Notes: generated from the sequence alone by a model not told the origin. DNA of 64,000 bases from Rhizobium sp. BK196 (GCF_014193255.1 NZ_JACHZB010000009.1:186001-250000); one strand, 5' to 3'. Numbered from the stretch's first letter, positions 1 to 9,215 are shown. Numbers and translations are program-made.

Positions 1-77
1 GCGGGCGGGGAACGGCTAGTGAGACGGGGCCGAGTACCCGCCTTGGCTTTATCTTGGCAGACGCGATCGATCATGCA

Positions 78-1244
78 CTACGTGAGTTGGGCCAAAGCTG
101 TCCCTAAAGCTGGCAGCGACATTGCTTCCACGTCTTGCTTCATGGGAAAGACTTCGCGCCCGGGATAAACGACGATCCGACGCAGCGGATTCAAATCCTC
201 GCACGCAAGATAGAACCCCTTTTCGAGTTTCGGTGATAGGCTGCGCTTGATTTCAATGGCCCAGGGACGATCGCCCGGTGGCGTGAGCAGAAGATCGATT
301 TCGGCGCCGGCGGATGTCCGATAGAAATTACTCTGTGTTCCGGCCGGTGCTGCTGCAATCAACGTCTCGATCACGAAACCTTCCCAACTTGCACCGGCGA
401 CCGGATGACCGAGCAGATCTTCCTGACTGGTCAGTCCCAAGAGGGTGTGGGTGATGCCGCTGTCGCGAACATAAACTCGTGGTGACTTTACGAGCCGCTT
501 TCCGACATTTGCATGCCAAGGCTCCAAACGCCGTACGAGCAGCAAATCAGCTAGAAGGTCGAGATAGGAGGCGACGGTCTTGCTATCGACGCCAAGCGCG
601 CGTGCAAACTCCGCGGCGTTCAGAAGTCCGGACTGACGATGTGCGAGCATTGTCCAGAAGCGCCGCAGTGTCTCGGCGGGAATACGAGGACCGAGCAAAG
701 GAATATCTCGCTCCAGATAGGTGCGAATAAAGTCCTGCCGCCATCGCTGGCTTGCACGATCGCTCGCAGCGAGTAGGCTGTCTGGGAAACCACCTCGTAG
801 CCACAGCGGATCCAGTTCATCAGCTGGTACTTCGATGCCGTTGACCGGTCCCATTTCAAGATAGGCGATACGGCCAGCCAGCGTCTCGCCCGACTGTTTT
901 AACAAGTCAATGGATGCCGACCCAAGCAGCAGGAACTGTCCGGCTTTCCTTCCGTTACGACGGCCGCGATCGATAAGTCCGCGCAAATTCTGGAAGAGAT
1001 TAGGAAGCCGGTGGACCTCGTCCAAGATGACGAGCTTGTCGTTGTGTTGGCTGAGATATAGTTCCGGTTCGGCGAGCTTGGCGCGATCAGCATCCGATTC
1101 CAGATCTAGATAGATCGAGGGCCGATGGTCGGCTATGGAGAGTGCCAACGTCGTTTTTCCGACCTGACGGGGGCCGATGAGCGCGACAGCTGGGCGCGTG
1201 TCTAGCAGTTCGCTCAGCTCGGATGATATTCGACGGTTGATCAT
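78..1244 (-). CDS. AAA ATPase with DUF4143 C-terminal domain
   Basis: This 388-residue ATPase belongs to the family with an AAA_14 N-terminal domain and a DUF4143 C-terminal domain. Its exact function is unknown; relatives are common in accessory DNA. Walker A (GPRQVGKTT) lies at about residues 24-32 and Walker B (VILDEVHRL) at about 72-80. The middle region (TYLERDIPLLG, then a winged-helix-like stretch) and the C-terminal part with AIEIKRS are typical of DUF4143 proteins; the latter resembles a degenerate PD-(D/E)xK-like fold. I chose the ATG at 1244 because the upstream in-frame extension is Cys/Arg-rich, unlike the family, and overlaps an integrase fragment. It stands alone, downstream of the recombinase remnant at 1318-1719. 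Confidence 0.85.
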   Translation of the reverse strand: MINRRISSELSELLDTRPAVALIGPRQVGKTTLALSIADHRPSIYLDLESDADRAKLAEPELYLSQHNDKLVILDEVHRLPNLFQNLRGLIDRGRRNGRKAGQFLLLGSASIDLLKQSGETLAGRIAYLEMGPVNGIEVPADELDPLWLRGGFPDSLLAASDRASQRWRQDFIRTYLERDIPLLGPRIPAETLRRFWTMLAHRQSGLLNAAEFARALGVDSKTVASYLDLLADLLLVRRLEPWHANVGKRLVKSPRVYVRDSGITHTLLGLTSQEDLLGHPVAGASWEGFVIETLIAAAPAGTQSNFYRTSAGAEIDLLLTPPGDRPWAIEIKRSLSPKLEKGFYLACEDLNPLRRIVVYPGREVFPMKQDVEAMSLPALGTALAQLT

Positions 1245-1317
1245 CCTTGCATTTATGGAATTAAACTCCAGAATTGCAAGGAAAACGTGGTATCCGACCG
1301 TAAAAGCCGGGACGCGG

Positions 1318-1719
1318 CTAAACGAACAAACGTGCCGCCCGCCCGTTCTTCCGCTCTGCATCGTTGTAGTAGCTCGACGCCTGCTGAACCGAGCGATGTC
1401 GCGATTGCTCCATTGCTTCAGGAAGAGGAATGCCACGATTGGCGGCCTCGGTCAGGTATCCCGATCGCAATCCGTGCGCAGAAAAATCTCCAGCATTCAA
1501 ACCCGCCAATGTCGCCCGCCGTTTGACGATGTCGTTGACCGCCTTCGGATCGAGCGCGCGGCGGGAAACATTGCCCCAGCGGTCAATCGCCCGAAACACA
1601 CTGCCGCTGTCGATTTTGGCGGACGAGATCAGTTCGTCGAGATAGAGTTTCTCTCTAGCCTTTGATACTGCCTTGATCGCTTCTGGCCGCCGTTCACGAA
1701 GTCCGGGAAGCGAAAACAT
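1318..1719 (-). pseudogene. Tyrosine recombinase, C-terminal fragment (copy 1)
   Basis: Only the C-terminal catalytic part of a tyrosine recombinase remains. From about residue 34 (AKIDSGSVFRAIDRWG) the fragment aligns closely with the fragment at 9781-10284 and the complete integrase at 11524-12690. It keeps the HGLRSG box (His and second Arg), the later His (SRHRS) and the YY of the nucleophile region. It lacks the N-terminal DNA-binding domain and the first catalytic Arg, so it should not recombine by itself. The first ~33 residues (MFSLPGLRERRPEAIK and following) do not match the other copies and appear to be fused foreign sequence, marking a rearrangement junction near 1620. Confidence 0.8.
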
Positions 1720-1967
1720 GCCTTGTGGCGTGGACGTGTCGATCGGATCGCGGATCGATCGGAAATGGACGCCGCGCCAAACGCCGTCAGGCGGCTCCTG
1801 CGATTGTTCTCAGGACAATCAGAAGAGCTTATCGCAAGGACCGCAACTTCTTCCTAAGAGGTGAGTAAGTCCAACCTGTCGGGCTGGCCTTCGCGCGCGA
1901 ACGACGCACCCGTCAGAATGGCGTTTGGCCTCGAGGTGTCCGCTACCAGACCCCACGAATAATGCTG

Positions 1968-2348
1968 TCATCCCATGCTGCGCGTCTCGTCTGCGGAAAT
2001 AAGCCGCGACACCGTCTCGATCAGCTTCGTTTCATTATAGGGCTTGTCCAGGACAGCATCGAACACCTCGGGATGAGCGCGGCCGATGCTGCCTTGGGCG
2101 CCGCTGACGAGAATGATAGGGATTCGTGCCAAGTCGCTATCGGCGCGCATCGCTTGTGCCAGTTCCATGCCGGTCATCAGTGGCATCATGAAATCAGTGA
2201 TAACGAGGGACGGACGCTTCTCGCGTACAAGAGCAAGCGCTGCCCTGCCGTGCGATGCCGCGGCAACTTCATAACCGGCGTCTTTCAGCATGATGGCCAA
2301 AAGGTCAGCGATCAGAAACTCATCCTCGGCGATTACGATCAGCGGCAT
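1968..2348 (-). CDS. Single-domain response regulator receiver (CheY-like)
   Basis: A stand-alone receiver domain of 126 residues. It starts MPLIVIAEDEF, giving the acidic pocket, has the phospho-acceptor Asp in VITDFMMPLMTG, and the conserved Lys in VLDKPYNE. There is no output domain, so it probably works by protein contact or as a phosphate sink. The ATG at 2348 is preferred over an upstream one that would run into the neighbouring gene. It lies 22 bp downstream of the KaiC-like gene on the same strand and is probably co-transcribed with it. A PAS-HWE kinase is divergent at 4003, a plausible cognate kinase by position only. Confidence 0.85.
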   Translation of the reverse strand: MPLIVIAEDEFLIADLLAIMLKDAGYEVAAASHGRAALALVREKRPSLVITDFMMPLMTGMELAQAMRADSDLARIPIILVSGAQGSIGRAHPEVFDAVLDKPYNETKLIETVSRLISADETRSMG

Positions 2349-2370
2349 CTGGTTCGGCTCATGCTTTCTC

Positions 2371-3834
2371 TCATGCGTGTGGTTCCGGGCCGACGGCGGT
2401 AGCCACACCGGTTGTCGCTCCTGTCACCGGCTCAAGGGCGGAGACGACGTTCAACCCTTTTGACCCGAAACCGAGTTCATGGATGACGGGCTCGTATTCC
2501 CTGTCCCTCACCTTCAGCACGGAAATAGTGCGTTTGTAGCGGGACCCGAGTTCTACATGGCGCAGCATGACCAGATTATCCAGTAGGCTGGAGATTTCAG
2601 ATCCGGGCGCTGTCACCGTCGGACCGAACAGATCACGCAATTCCCAGGTCGCTAGGCTAGTAACCCCCAAAGCACGGATTTCGTTCGTCAGCGCTGCGAA
2701 AAATTCAACGAGGCGCGAGGGATGGACCGCAGCCCGCTCGAAACCGCCGAGCCCGTCGATCAAAAGGCGTTTGACGCCACGTGACCGGATCGCATCGAGG
2801 AGCCGGTGACCGAGTTTGTCGAGCAGGTTTTCCGTCATCGGACTCCAGATCATCTCCAGTGCGCCAGACTTCATCGCCGTTTCCAGATCGACGCCGAGAG
2901 CTCTGGCCTTTTTCAGGAGGCGGGAAGGGGTCTCGTAGAACCCGAAATGCAGCGCCGGCTCTTCGGCGCTCGCCTGGCTGAGGAAATTCAGTCCCAATGA
3001 AGTCTTGCCGCATCCGGAAGGGCCAAACACAAGTGTCACGGAACTCTCCGGCAACCCACCGCCAAGCAGGGCGTCGAATCCAGTGGTTCCTGATGTAATC
3101 AGCGCAGATCCGGGCTTGTCCTCAACCGCTGCAGTCGAGTGGATGGCTTCAAGACGCGGATAAGCGACCAGTCCGGCGGAGGTGATTTCGAACTGGTGAT
3201 AGCCACCCAGTCCGGCGCTTCCTCTTGACTTTTTGACCTGTAGCCGACGGACAGTTCGAACCCCGACAAGTTCGTTATGAAGCTCAATGACACCATCGAC
3301 CATAGTGTGCTCCGGGCTGTCCTCGGCAATGCGCGTGCTGGTCAGGAACAGGACGGTGCAGCCGGCGAACGCGGCCTGGCTTTGGACTTCCGCAACAAAG
3401 GTCTTCACGTCGAGATTGGTGTCCACGCGGTCGCTTGCATTGAGAAGGCCGTCAAAGACCAGCAGAGTTGCACTCTGACGGGCGATCTCCTGACGTATAA
3501 GGCTAACGACGGCAGACAGACCCTCATCGCGCAGCGTCTGAAACACGCTGACGTAGGAGATGTTCACTCCAAGCTGCGAACGGTCGAAGAAGTCCAGCGT
3601 ACCAAGCGCCTGAAACAGACGGTCATGGGTCTCCGACAGAAGCGTGACATACAGGACCTTGCCACCCTTGGAGACGTTGGCGAACGCCACCTGATTGGAA
3701 AAGATCGTCTTGCCAGCGCCGGGCTGACCCTGAACGATATAGGACGCCCCTTCGACAAGGCCGCCGCCCAAGATTGTGTCGAGGCGGGGGATTCCAGTGG
3801 ACAGTCTTGGAAGGTCATGCATGGGAATGGTCAT
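2371..3834 (-). CDS. KaiC-like double RecA-fold ATPase
   Basis: This 487-residue protein has two KaiC/RecA-type ATPase domains in tandem. The first Walker A is GQPGAGKT (about residues 36-43) and the second GPSGCGKTS (about 271-279). Each domain opens with the KaiC signature of a Gly-rich loop (TILGGGL; ALLGGGLPE). Non-cyanobacterial KaiC homologues often sit beside histidine kinases and receivers and are linked to stress or light responses; clock function should not be assumed. The ATG at 3834 gives a normal KaiC N-terminus; a second in-frame ATG lies at 3822 and neither has a clear Shine-Dalgarno site. It is followed by the receiver gene and divergent from the kinase at 4003. Confidence 0.85.
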   Translation of the reverse strand: MTIPMHDLPRLSTGIPRLDTILGGGLVEGASYIVQGQPGAGKTIFSNQVAFANVSKGGKVLYVTLLSETHDRLFQALGTLDFFDRSQLGVNISYVSVFQTLRDEGLSAVVSLIRQEIARQSATLLVFDGLLNASDRVDTNLDVKTFVAEVQSQAAFAGCTVLFLTSTRIAEDSPEHTMVDGVIELHNELVGVRTVRRLQVKKSRGSAGLGGYHQFEITSAGLVAYPRLEAIHSTAAVEDKPGSALITSGTTGFDALLGGGLPESSVTLVFGPSGCGKTSLGLNFLSQASAEEPALHFGFYETPSRLLKKARALGVDLETAMKSGALEMIWSPMTENLLDKLGHRLLDAIRSRGVKRLLIDGLGGFERAAVHPSRLVEFFAALTNEIRALGVTSLATWELRDLFGPTVTAPGSEISSLLDNLVMLRHVELGSRYKRTISVLKVRDREYEPVIHELGFGSKGLNVVSALEPVTGATTGVATAVGPEPHA

Positions 3835-4002
3835 CCGATAGGAGAAGGTGATCGCAGCGTAGGTCCGGCGGACGATATTGCAACAGCCCCGTTGTACCAA
3901 GGGCTTTATTTCCCACGCCGGGGCGCTATTCTTCACCCGAAGGATGCGTAATCCCGCTCGTTCAAGTTCTTTCGATTCACATCCTGGGGTACGTGAGCGG
4001 CA

Positions 4003-5082
4003 ATGACAGACAGAGGCTACGACGGGCAGGGCGGTAGCGCTCAGGATCGTCTTGAACAGCTTGAAGCGGGTGTCGCGGCCGCGCAGCCAGGACATGATGC
4101 GGCGGCCTTCCTCGCCGCGATCGTCGAGTCCTCAGACGACGCCATCATCAGCAAGTCCCTGCAGGGCATCATCACCACGTGGAACAAGAGCGCCGAGCGC
4201 GTATTCGGCTATACCGCGGATGAAGCCGTGGGACGGCCGATCACCATGTTGATCCCGGAGGATCGGCTCGGCGAAGAACCGGCGATCCTGGCGCGGATCA
4301 GATCCGGCGAGCGGGTCGATCATTTCGAGACGGTCCGCCGACGAAAGGATGGGAGTTTGATCGATATTTCCCTGACGATCTCGCCGATCCGCGACGGCAA
4401 CGGCAAGATCATCGGTGCATCGAAGATCGCCCGCGACATCTCGGAACACAAACGGGCGGCACAGCATCAGGATCTGCTGCTGCGTGAGATGCACCACCGC
4501 GTGAAGAACCTCTTTGCGATTACCGGCAGCATCATCACGCTCGCGGCGCGAACGGCGCAGACCCCGGCCGAGCTTGCAACCGGCATGAAGGATCGCCTTG
4601 TCGCTCTGTCGCGGGCCCACGAGATGACCTTACCGAGCTTCACCGGCGGCGAGGCATTCGCGGAACAGTCGACGACCCTCTTTAATCTTCTCACCAGCCT
4701 GCTTTCTCCCTTTGGAGATCAGGAGGAGGGGCGGTGGCGGCTGCACGGCGAGGACGCGCCAGTCAGCGCCGACAGGGTCACAAGCCTCGCTTTGCTCTTC
4801 CATGAATATGCGACCAACGCGGTAAAGTACGGCGCCCTTTCTGTGCCCGAAGGGCGACTGGATGTCACTTTGAGCTCCAGACCCGACAGCTTCGAAATCA
4901 CGTGGGCGGAATCGCTTGCGATACCCGCCACAGTCTCACCAAACGAGGACACGGGGTTCGGAACGACGCTCGAGCAGATGGTGGTTCGGACGTTGAATGG
5001 GAAGGTGTCGCGGGATTGGCAGCGTGATGGGCTTGTGATCAGGCTCATGGTTCCACGTGATGCCTTCGCGTTGCCCTCGTAG
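4003..5082 (+). CDS. PAS-domain HWE-family sensor histidine kinase
   Basis: A soluble sensor kinase of 359 residues. A PAS domain spans about residues 36-150 (AIISKSLQGIITTWN ... DGSLIDISLTISPI ... ARDISEHK). The HWE dimerisation/phosphotransfer motif REMHHRVKN follows at about 161-169, then an ATPase domain with the HEYATNAVKYGAL N-box and the W-x-E signature (TWAES). No transmembrane segment is visible, so the signal is probably cytoplasmic (redox, light or ligand through PAS). It is divergent from the KaiC-like/receiver pair, and the shared 168-bp intergenic region suggests coordinated control. HWE kinases in Alphaproteobacteria commonly act in general stress or light signalling; that role here is inferred. 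Confidence 0.87.
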   Translation: MTDRGYDGQGGSAQDRLEQLEAGVAAAQPGHDAAAFLAAIVESSDDAIISKSLQGIITTWNKSAERVFGYTADEAVGRPITMLIPEDRLGEEPAILARIRSGERVDHFETVRRRKDGSLIDISLTISPIRDGNGKIIGASKIARDISEHKRAAQHQDLLLREMHHRVKNLFAITGSIITLAARTAQTPAELATGMKDRLVALSRAHEMTLPSFTGGEAFAEQSTTLFNLLTSLLSPFGDQEEGRWRLHGEDAPVSADRVTSLALLFHEYATNAVKYGALSVPEGRLDVTLSSRPDSFEITWAESLAIPATVSPNEDTGFGTTLEQMVVRTLNGKVSRDWQRDGLVIRLMVPRDAFALPS

Positions 5083-5173
5083 GCCACGGGGCTCGCAATC
5101 TCAGCCGACGGACATGCGACAGCTCACCGAGGCCGTTGGCGCGATCGTCAGCGGCATAATGATTGGAAGACAT
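5045..5173 (-). CDS. Possible 42-residue small protein
   Basis: A short reading frame starting MSSNHYAADDRANG is preceded by a near-perfect Shine-Dalgarno site (AAGGAGGACGCG before ATG). Its C-terminal part is Arg/His-rich and overlaps the 3' end of the kinase gene on the opposite strand by 38 bases. No family is recognised. The strong ribosome site is the only support; it could be a truncated relict. The rest of 5174-5369 shows nothing recognisable. Confidence 0.25.
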   Translation of the reverse strand: MSSNHYAADDRANGLGELSHVRRLRLRAPWPTRATRRHHVEP

Positions 5174-5369
5174 CGCGTCCTCCTTCTGTTTGGGGTAAGG
5201 CCGCCAGCAGAAACTTTGACGTCCACGGGAACGGCTCAACCCGCCTTGTCGCGGCGGCAAGATCAACCGGTAAGGAGCAATCGGCGGAGCATAATTCCAA
5301 CTCGACGCCACAAGCATTGGTCGACATTAGATAGATATGTACAATTTTTGCTTTAACAAGAGCCGGGTA

Positions 5370-5963
5370 TACCGGCAGGGATGATAAAGCGCGACCCGGG
5401 CCGCCTGGAATCCCTTTGTGATGTTCGGAATTAGCCCAGCCTTTTTGTTTCTCATCAAACAGCGGCTGCCCTTTGGAATGATCCGCTCGGGCGCCCTGCC
5501 TTGGGTCTCGACGATAGCAACGAACCTAGCCGTTACCCCACTGGCGACGGTGTTGATTTGGAGCGTGGGCATCATCCCTTTCCTGTTGATCCGTCTGGCC
5601 ATCGTTCTCATTGCCGGATCCGCGGCCGTCTGGCTGTTCTATGTCCAGCATCAGTTCGAGGAGCCCCACTGGTCGAGGCCGTCGGAATGGGCATTTCCGT
5701 ACGCAGCCATGCATGGAGCCTCCCACTACGATCTGCCTCGACCCTTGCGGTGGATTACCGGCAATATCGGGATGCACCACCTTCATCACCTCTCAAGCCG
5801 GGTACCGTTTTATCGGCTGCGTGGTGCTTCGTGACCATCCTGAGCTTGCCGACGTTGGTCGATCAGCATTCGCGATGGCTCGGCATCAGTCAGGCTCGTG
5901 CTTTGGAACGAGAAAACGCAGCGGTTGATTTCCTTCACCCAGGCCAAGAAGGAAGCCTCATGA
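5370..5963 (+). pseudogene. Fatty acid desaturase remnant (C-terminal part, frameshifted)
   Basis: This is the C-terminal part of a membrane fatty-acid desaturase (delta-12 type). Clear homology begins around WNPFVMFGISPAFLF, runs through two membrane segments and FYVQHQFEE, and includes the third histidine box (IGMHHLHHLSSRVPFYRL). The frame then shifts: VLRDHPELADVGR is in a second frame and VLWNEKTQRLISFTQAKKEAS, ending at a TGA, in a third. The N-terminal part with the first two histidine boxes is missing, so no active enzyme is made. Its age is unknown, but the protein sequence is still easy to read. Confidence 0.85.
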
Positions 5964-6108
5964 TTGCCTTGCCCGCCGGTTGCATATGGCATTTGCCGTG
6001 AGCTCGGCCGATCTCTATCCGGTGTTCGGGACTTGCAATTGTGCAGTGCAGCATTACCTAGAATATCCGGGACGTCGATTGGCCTTCCGCGATTAGCTAG
6101 GATGCTCC

Positions 6109-7197
6109 ATGAGAAGTCTTTCGGATACATTGCATCGGTTGCAACGATACCGTACCAATTCGGTGATGGATGCGGGTCCAACCAGACTCAAGCGCCTAGA
6201 GATTGCTACCGCTAACCCTGGCAACCTCCTTGGCTGGTACTATCCTCCCGAAACCAACCAGCGATCGGGCCCACTGCCGCTTGTCGTCGTCCTGCATGGC
6301 TGCACCCAGACCGCGGCCGGCTACGATGCTGGATCGGGATGGTCGAAATTGGCAGACGAATTCGGTTTCGCTGTTCTATTTCCCGAGCAGTCCCGCCAGA
6401 ATAATCCGAACCTCTGTTTCAACTGGTTTTCCGAAAGCCACATCGAACGTGATCGCGGAGAGGTTCGCTCGATCCGCGAGATGATCGACAGGATGGTTTC
6501 CGACCACGGCATCGACCCCAAAAGAGTGTTCATCACGGGGCTGTCAGCCGGCGGCGCCATGGCGAACGCCATGCTTGCCGCTTATCCGGAGGTGTTTTCA
6601 GGGGGAGCGATCATTGCGGGTCTGCCCTATGGCGTTGCCTCAAGCGTTCCAGAGGCGTTCGACCGGATGCGGGGCCACGGCATGCCCTCCCGCGAACGAC
6701 TTCAGGAGCGGCTTCGTTTGGCGTCGACGCATGTGGGCCCGTGGCCCACGATATCCGTCTGGCACGGTGCGGCCGACAAGACCGTAGACGAATTGAACGC
6801 GCGAGCCATCATCGAGCAATGGAAGGTCATGCACGAGGTTGCCGATCGACCGGCGCGGTCTGACGCTATCGATGGATATGAACGTCATACCTGGACAAAC
6901 AAGACAGGCGCCGACGCCATTGAGCTTCACCGCATTGGCGGCATGGGACACGGCACTCCTATCGACACGTCGAGCGGCTATGGCTCGCAAGCGCCCTACA
7001 TGCTCGACGTCGGCATCTCGTCGACGGAACACATTGCTCGGAGTTGGGGTCTCACGCCGTCCTTCGAGCGTCGCGCCAGATCCGATGCGCGGGCGGCGAC
7101 CTCTAACGAGAGACGAAGCGATGATCGCAAGGAGGCCACGAGCTATGTCCAGGACGTCATAGAGAGCGCGCTGCGATCCGCAGGGCTCCTGAGATGA
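6109..7197 (+). CDS. PHB depolymerase-family esterase
   Basis: A 362-residue alpha/beta hydrolase of the PHB depolymerase/LpqC esterase family. It shows the oxyanion HGC (residues 63-65), the nucleophile elbow GLSAG (Ser146), a candidate Asp in HGAADKTV (about 223) and His in GMGHGTP (about 281). There is no obvious signal peptide, so it is more likely intracellular than a secreted polymer degrader. The C-terminal ~45 residues are charged and low-complexity. Start: ATG at 6109 with AGGA 9 bases upstream; an alternative ATG lies at 6166. The neighbours (desaturase relict, transglutaminase-like gene) give no clear pathway. Confidence 0.85.
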   Translation: MRSLSDTLHRLQRYRTNSVMDAGPTRLKRLEIATANPGNLLGWYYPPETNQRSGPLPLVVVLHGCTQTAAGYDAGSGWSKLADEFGFAVLFPEQSRQNNPNLCFNWFSESHIERDRGEVRSIREMIDRMVSDHGIDPKRVFITGLSAGGAMANAMLAAYPEVFSGGAIIAGLPYGVASSVPEAFDRMRGHGMPSRERLQERLRLASTHVGPWPTISVWHGAADKTVDELNARAIIEQWKVMHEVADRPARSDAIDGYERHTWTNKTGADAIELHRIGGMGHGTPIDTSSGYGSQAPYMLDVGISSTEHIARSWGLTPSFERRARSDARAATSNERRSDDRKEATSYVQDVIESALRSAGLLR

Positions 7198-7358
7198 GCG
7201 TGTTCTTGGCCGCCCGGCAAGTAATTCCTTCAACTGCTATATGGTACTAATTCTGGATCCGGCGGACCGTCGGACCCGCGGCGGCGGGAGAAAACGGCTC
7301 TTGTTTCACAGTATCTGAACATATGTGCACTTAGGTTTATTCTGCGTGAGGAGCGGAA

Positions 7359-8228
7359 ATGGCAAAGCTTTCCATAAACCATCGGACGACCTACAGCTAC
7401 CGATGTCCCGTTCACCTCTCGCCCTATCGGCTATTGCTGCGACCGCGCGAAGGGCCAGATCTCCTGCTGCACCATCACCAAATGACGGTCTCGCCGGAAG
7501 GCAAAGTCGCGTGGACTACGGATGTGTTCGGAAACGCAATTGCGACCCTGACGTTCTCGGAGCCGACGCACCAGCTAGAGATCATAAGCCATGCCGATGT
7601 CGACCTGAAATCGCAAGCCTGGCCGGTATTCGACATCGCTGCGTTAGGAGTAACCTACCCCTTCCTCTACGACGATCAGGATTGGAAGGATCTTGGCTCT
7701 CTCAGGGATGCTCAGTATCCCGATCCCTCCGACGAACTGGAGCAGTGGGTCAGGGGCTTCGTCATGGAGAATTCGACCGACACGCTGGCGCTGTTGAAGG
7801 ATCTCAGTGCCGGTGTTTCGGACGGCGTTGCCTATCGAGCACGAGATACCGAAGGAACACAGCCTCCGCTGGAGACCCTTCGCCTAAGGTCCGGGAGCTG
7901 CCGGGACCTTGCGACACTCCTTGCCGAAACTGTCCGGGTTCTTGGGCTCGGGGCGAGGATCGTGTCCGGATATCTCTATGACCCGGCGAGCACCCTCGTC
8001 GGTTCGTCGTCGGGCGGATCGACCCATGCATGGGTTGAGGTGTTCCTCCCGGGTGCAGGATGGATCGCGTTCGATCCGACAAACAGAAGCATGGGAAGCG
8101 CCAACCTGATCCCCGTGGCCGTCGCACGCGACATTACCCAGCTCATGCCCGTGTCGGGAACGTTTATCGGTCCCGCGGATGCCTTTATGTCGATGCATGT
8201 CGCCGTCGATATCGCCTTCATCGGCTGA
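7359..8228 (+). CDS. Transglutaminase-like family protein
   Basis: A 289-residue protein with an N-terminal beta-rich domain (ending near residue 80) and a transglutaminase-like papain-fold core. The catalytic triad is visible as Cys181 in GSCRD, His223 in STHAW and Asp239 in AFDPTN. Family members are usually peptidases or amidases of unknown substrate rather than true cross-linking enzymes. There is no signal peptide. The start ATG follows GGAGCGGAA. It lies 161 bp after the esterase on the same strand, so a shared operon is possible but not shown. Confidence 0.87.
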   Translation: MAKLSINHRTTYSYRCPVHLSPYRLLLRPREGPDLLLHHHQMTVSPEGKVAWTTDVFGNAIATLTFSEPTHQLEIISHADVDLKSQAWPVFDIAALGVTYPFLYDDQDWKDLGSLRDAQYPDPSDELEQWVRGFVMENSTDTLALLKDLSAGVSDGVAYRARDTEGTQPPLETLRLRSGSCRDLATLLAETVRVLGLGARIVSGYLYDPASTLVGSSSGGSTHAWVEVFLPGAGWIAFDPTNRSMGSANLIPVAVARDITQLMPVSGTFIGPADAFMSMHVAVDIAFIG

Positions 8229-8447
8229 TGATGCGAGCGACAGGCGGAAACGCCGGGATCCTCCTGGATCAGACTTAAATCGGCGCGCCCCTTGTAAAAT
8301 CACAACTTGTGCCCATATGTGGTTTATCGACCATTGCTTGTGATGTTGGTCCGCGTCTTCGCTCCCGTCGGATTTCCTCTCAAATCATCGATCTTATCCC
8401 GCGAAGTATCGCGGGAACCACAACGATTGCTCTGAAAGGAAATCGTC

Positions 8448-8657
8448 ATGAATACTGGTACTGTAAAATGGTTCAACTCCACCAAGGGCTTCGGCTTCAT
8501 CCAACCGGACAACGGTAGCACGGACGTCTTTGTCCATGCGTCTGCTGTCGAGCGCGCTGGAATGCGTTCGCTCACGGATGGCCAGAAGATTTCCTACGAA
8601 GTTGTTCAGGACGGCAAGTCCGGCAAAAGCTCGGCCGAAAATATTCAGGCAGCTTGA
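8448..8657 (+). CDS. Cold-shock domain protein (CspA family)
   Basis: A 69-residue single cold-shock domain. RNP1 is KGFGFIQPD and RNP2 is DVFVHASAV, the classic RNA/ssDNA-binding surfaces, so it should act as an RNA chaperone in the cytoplasm. The ATG is preceded by GAAAGGAAATC. About 220 bases separate it from the gene upstream, enough for the long 5' leader that often regulates such genes; no specific cold-box was assigned. A clear terminator follows at 8717-8747. Confidence 0.95.
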   Translation: MNTGTVKWFNSTKGFGFIQPDNGSTDVFVHASAVERAGMRSLTDGQKISYEVVQDGKSGKSSAENIQAA

Positions 8658-8716
8658 GTGTTCATTCGCCCCGCTGACCACGGATGTACTGGCAGCAGAG
8701 CTGAGTGACTGTGAGA

Positions 8717-8747
8717 GGTCGGGTTAGCGCCCGGCCTTTTTGTTTTT
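8717..8747 (+). terminator. Rho-independent terminator after the cold-shock gene
   Basis: A 7-bp stem (GGTCGGG with CCCGGCC, one G-T pair) and a 6-base loop are followed by TTTTTGTTTTT. It lies 59 bases after the cold-shock stop codon. Confidence 0.85.
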
Positions 8748-8814
8748 AGACCGGCTTCGATCCAACCGTCGACTTCTCGGATGCGTCCGAGCTACAGACC
8801 GAAAGAAGATTATC

Positions 8815-9036
8815 ATGACCATGACGAAGCAGGAGTTTTTCAAGCCAGAGAAGGTTTCCGCACGAGACAAGGCCGCAACCACTAGCGAAGTCGCGCGGCA
8901 GCTCATTCAAACGGAAGCAGCTGAGCGGATCCGCAAAACGGCACGCCTGCGCCAATTGCGCGAAGCGCAGCCGGTTATGCCAAACCCGGGCCGCCCGACT
9001 GGGCGCCGGAAGACAGCATCATCCGCAGCAGCGTGA
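8815..9036 (+). CDS. Small basic hypothetical protein
   Basis: A 73-residue protein rich in Lys, Arg, Ala and Gln, starting MTMTKQEFFKPEKV. The middle part (AAERIRKTARLRQLREAQ) is predicted helical and could bind nucleic acid; this is inference from composition. The ATG at 8815 is preceded by GAAAGAAG. It sits just behind the cold-shock terminator. No domain family was recognised. A weak stem (GACTACC/GGTAGTC) follows the stop but has no T-tract. Confidence 0.65.
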   Translation: MTMTKQEFFKPEKVSARDKAATTSEVARQLIQTEAAERIRKTARLRQLREAQPVMPNPGRPTGRRKTASSAAA

Positions 9037-9098
9037 TGAGGGACTACCCGCGGAATCATCCCCGGTAGTCAGACGACGCGTTAACGGAAGGAGAGGAT

Positions 9099-9215
9099 AT
9101 GCCTCCCATCTATAGAATTTTTTCGCCAAGCTCTTCCAACGCCGCTCCAGCAGCAGTCGCCGTTACGAGCTTCCTCTTTATCCTATTCTTGATCACGCAG
9201 GGCTGGCTATGGTGA
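9099..9215 (+). CDS. Possible 38-residue single-pass membrane peptide
   Basis: A short frame starting MPPIYRIFSPSSSNAAPAAV has a strong ribosome site (GGAAGGAGAGGAT before the ATG). One hydrophobic segment (VTSFLFILFLI) fits a membrane helix and ends in QGWLW. Its TGA overlaps the ATG of the next frame in the sequence ATGGTGA at 9209-9215, suggesting translational coupling. No known family was recognised; the evidence is the ribosome site, the membrane-like composition and the overlap. Confidence 0.45.
   Translation: MPPIYRIFSPSSSNAAPAAVAVTSFLFILFLITQGWLW

Noticed and set aside
2371..3834. Circadian clock kaiABC locus
   Set aside because: Only a KaiC-like gene is present; there is no kaiA or kaiB, and neighbours are receiver and HWE kinase genes.
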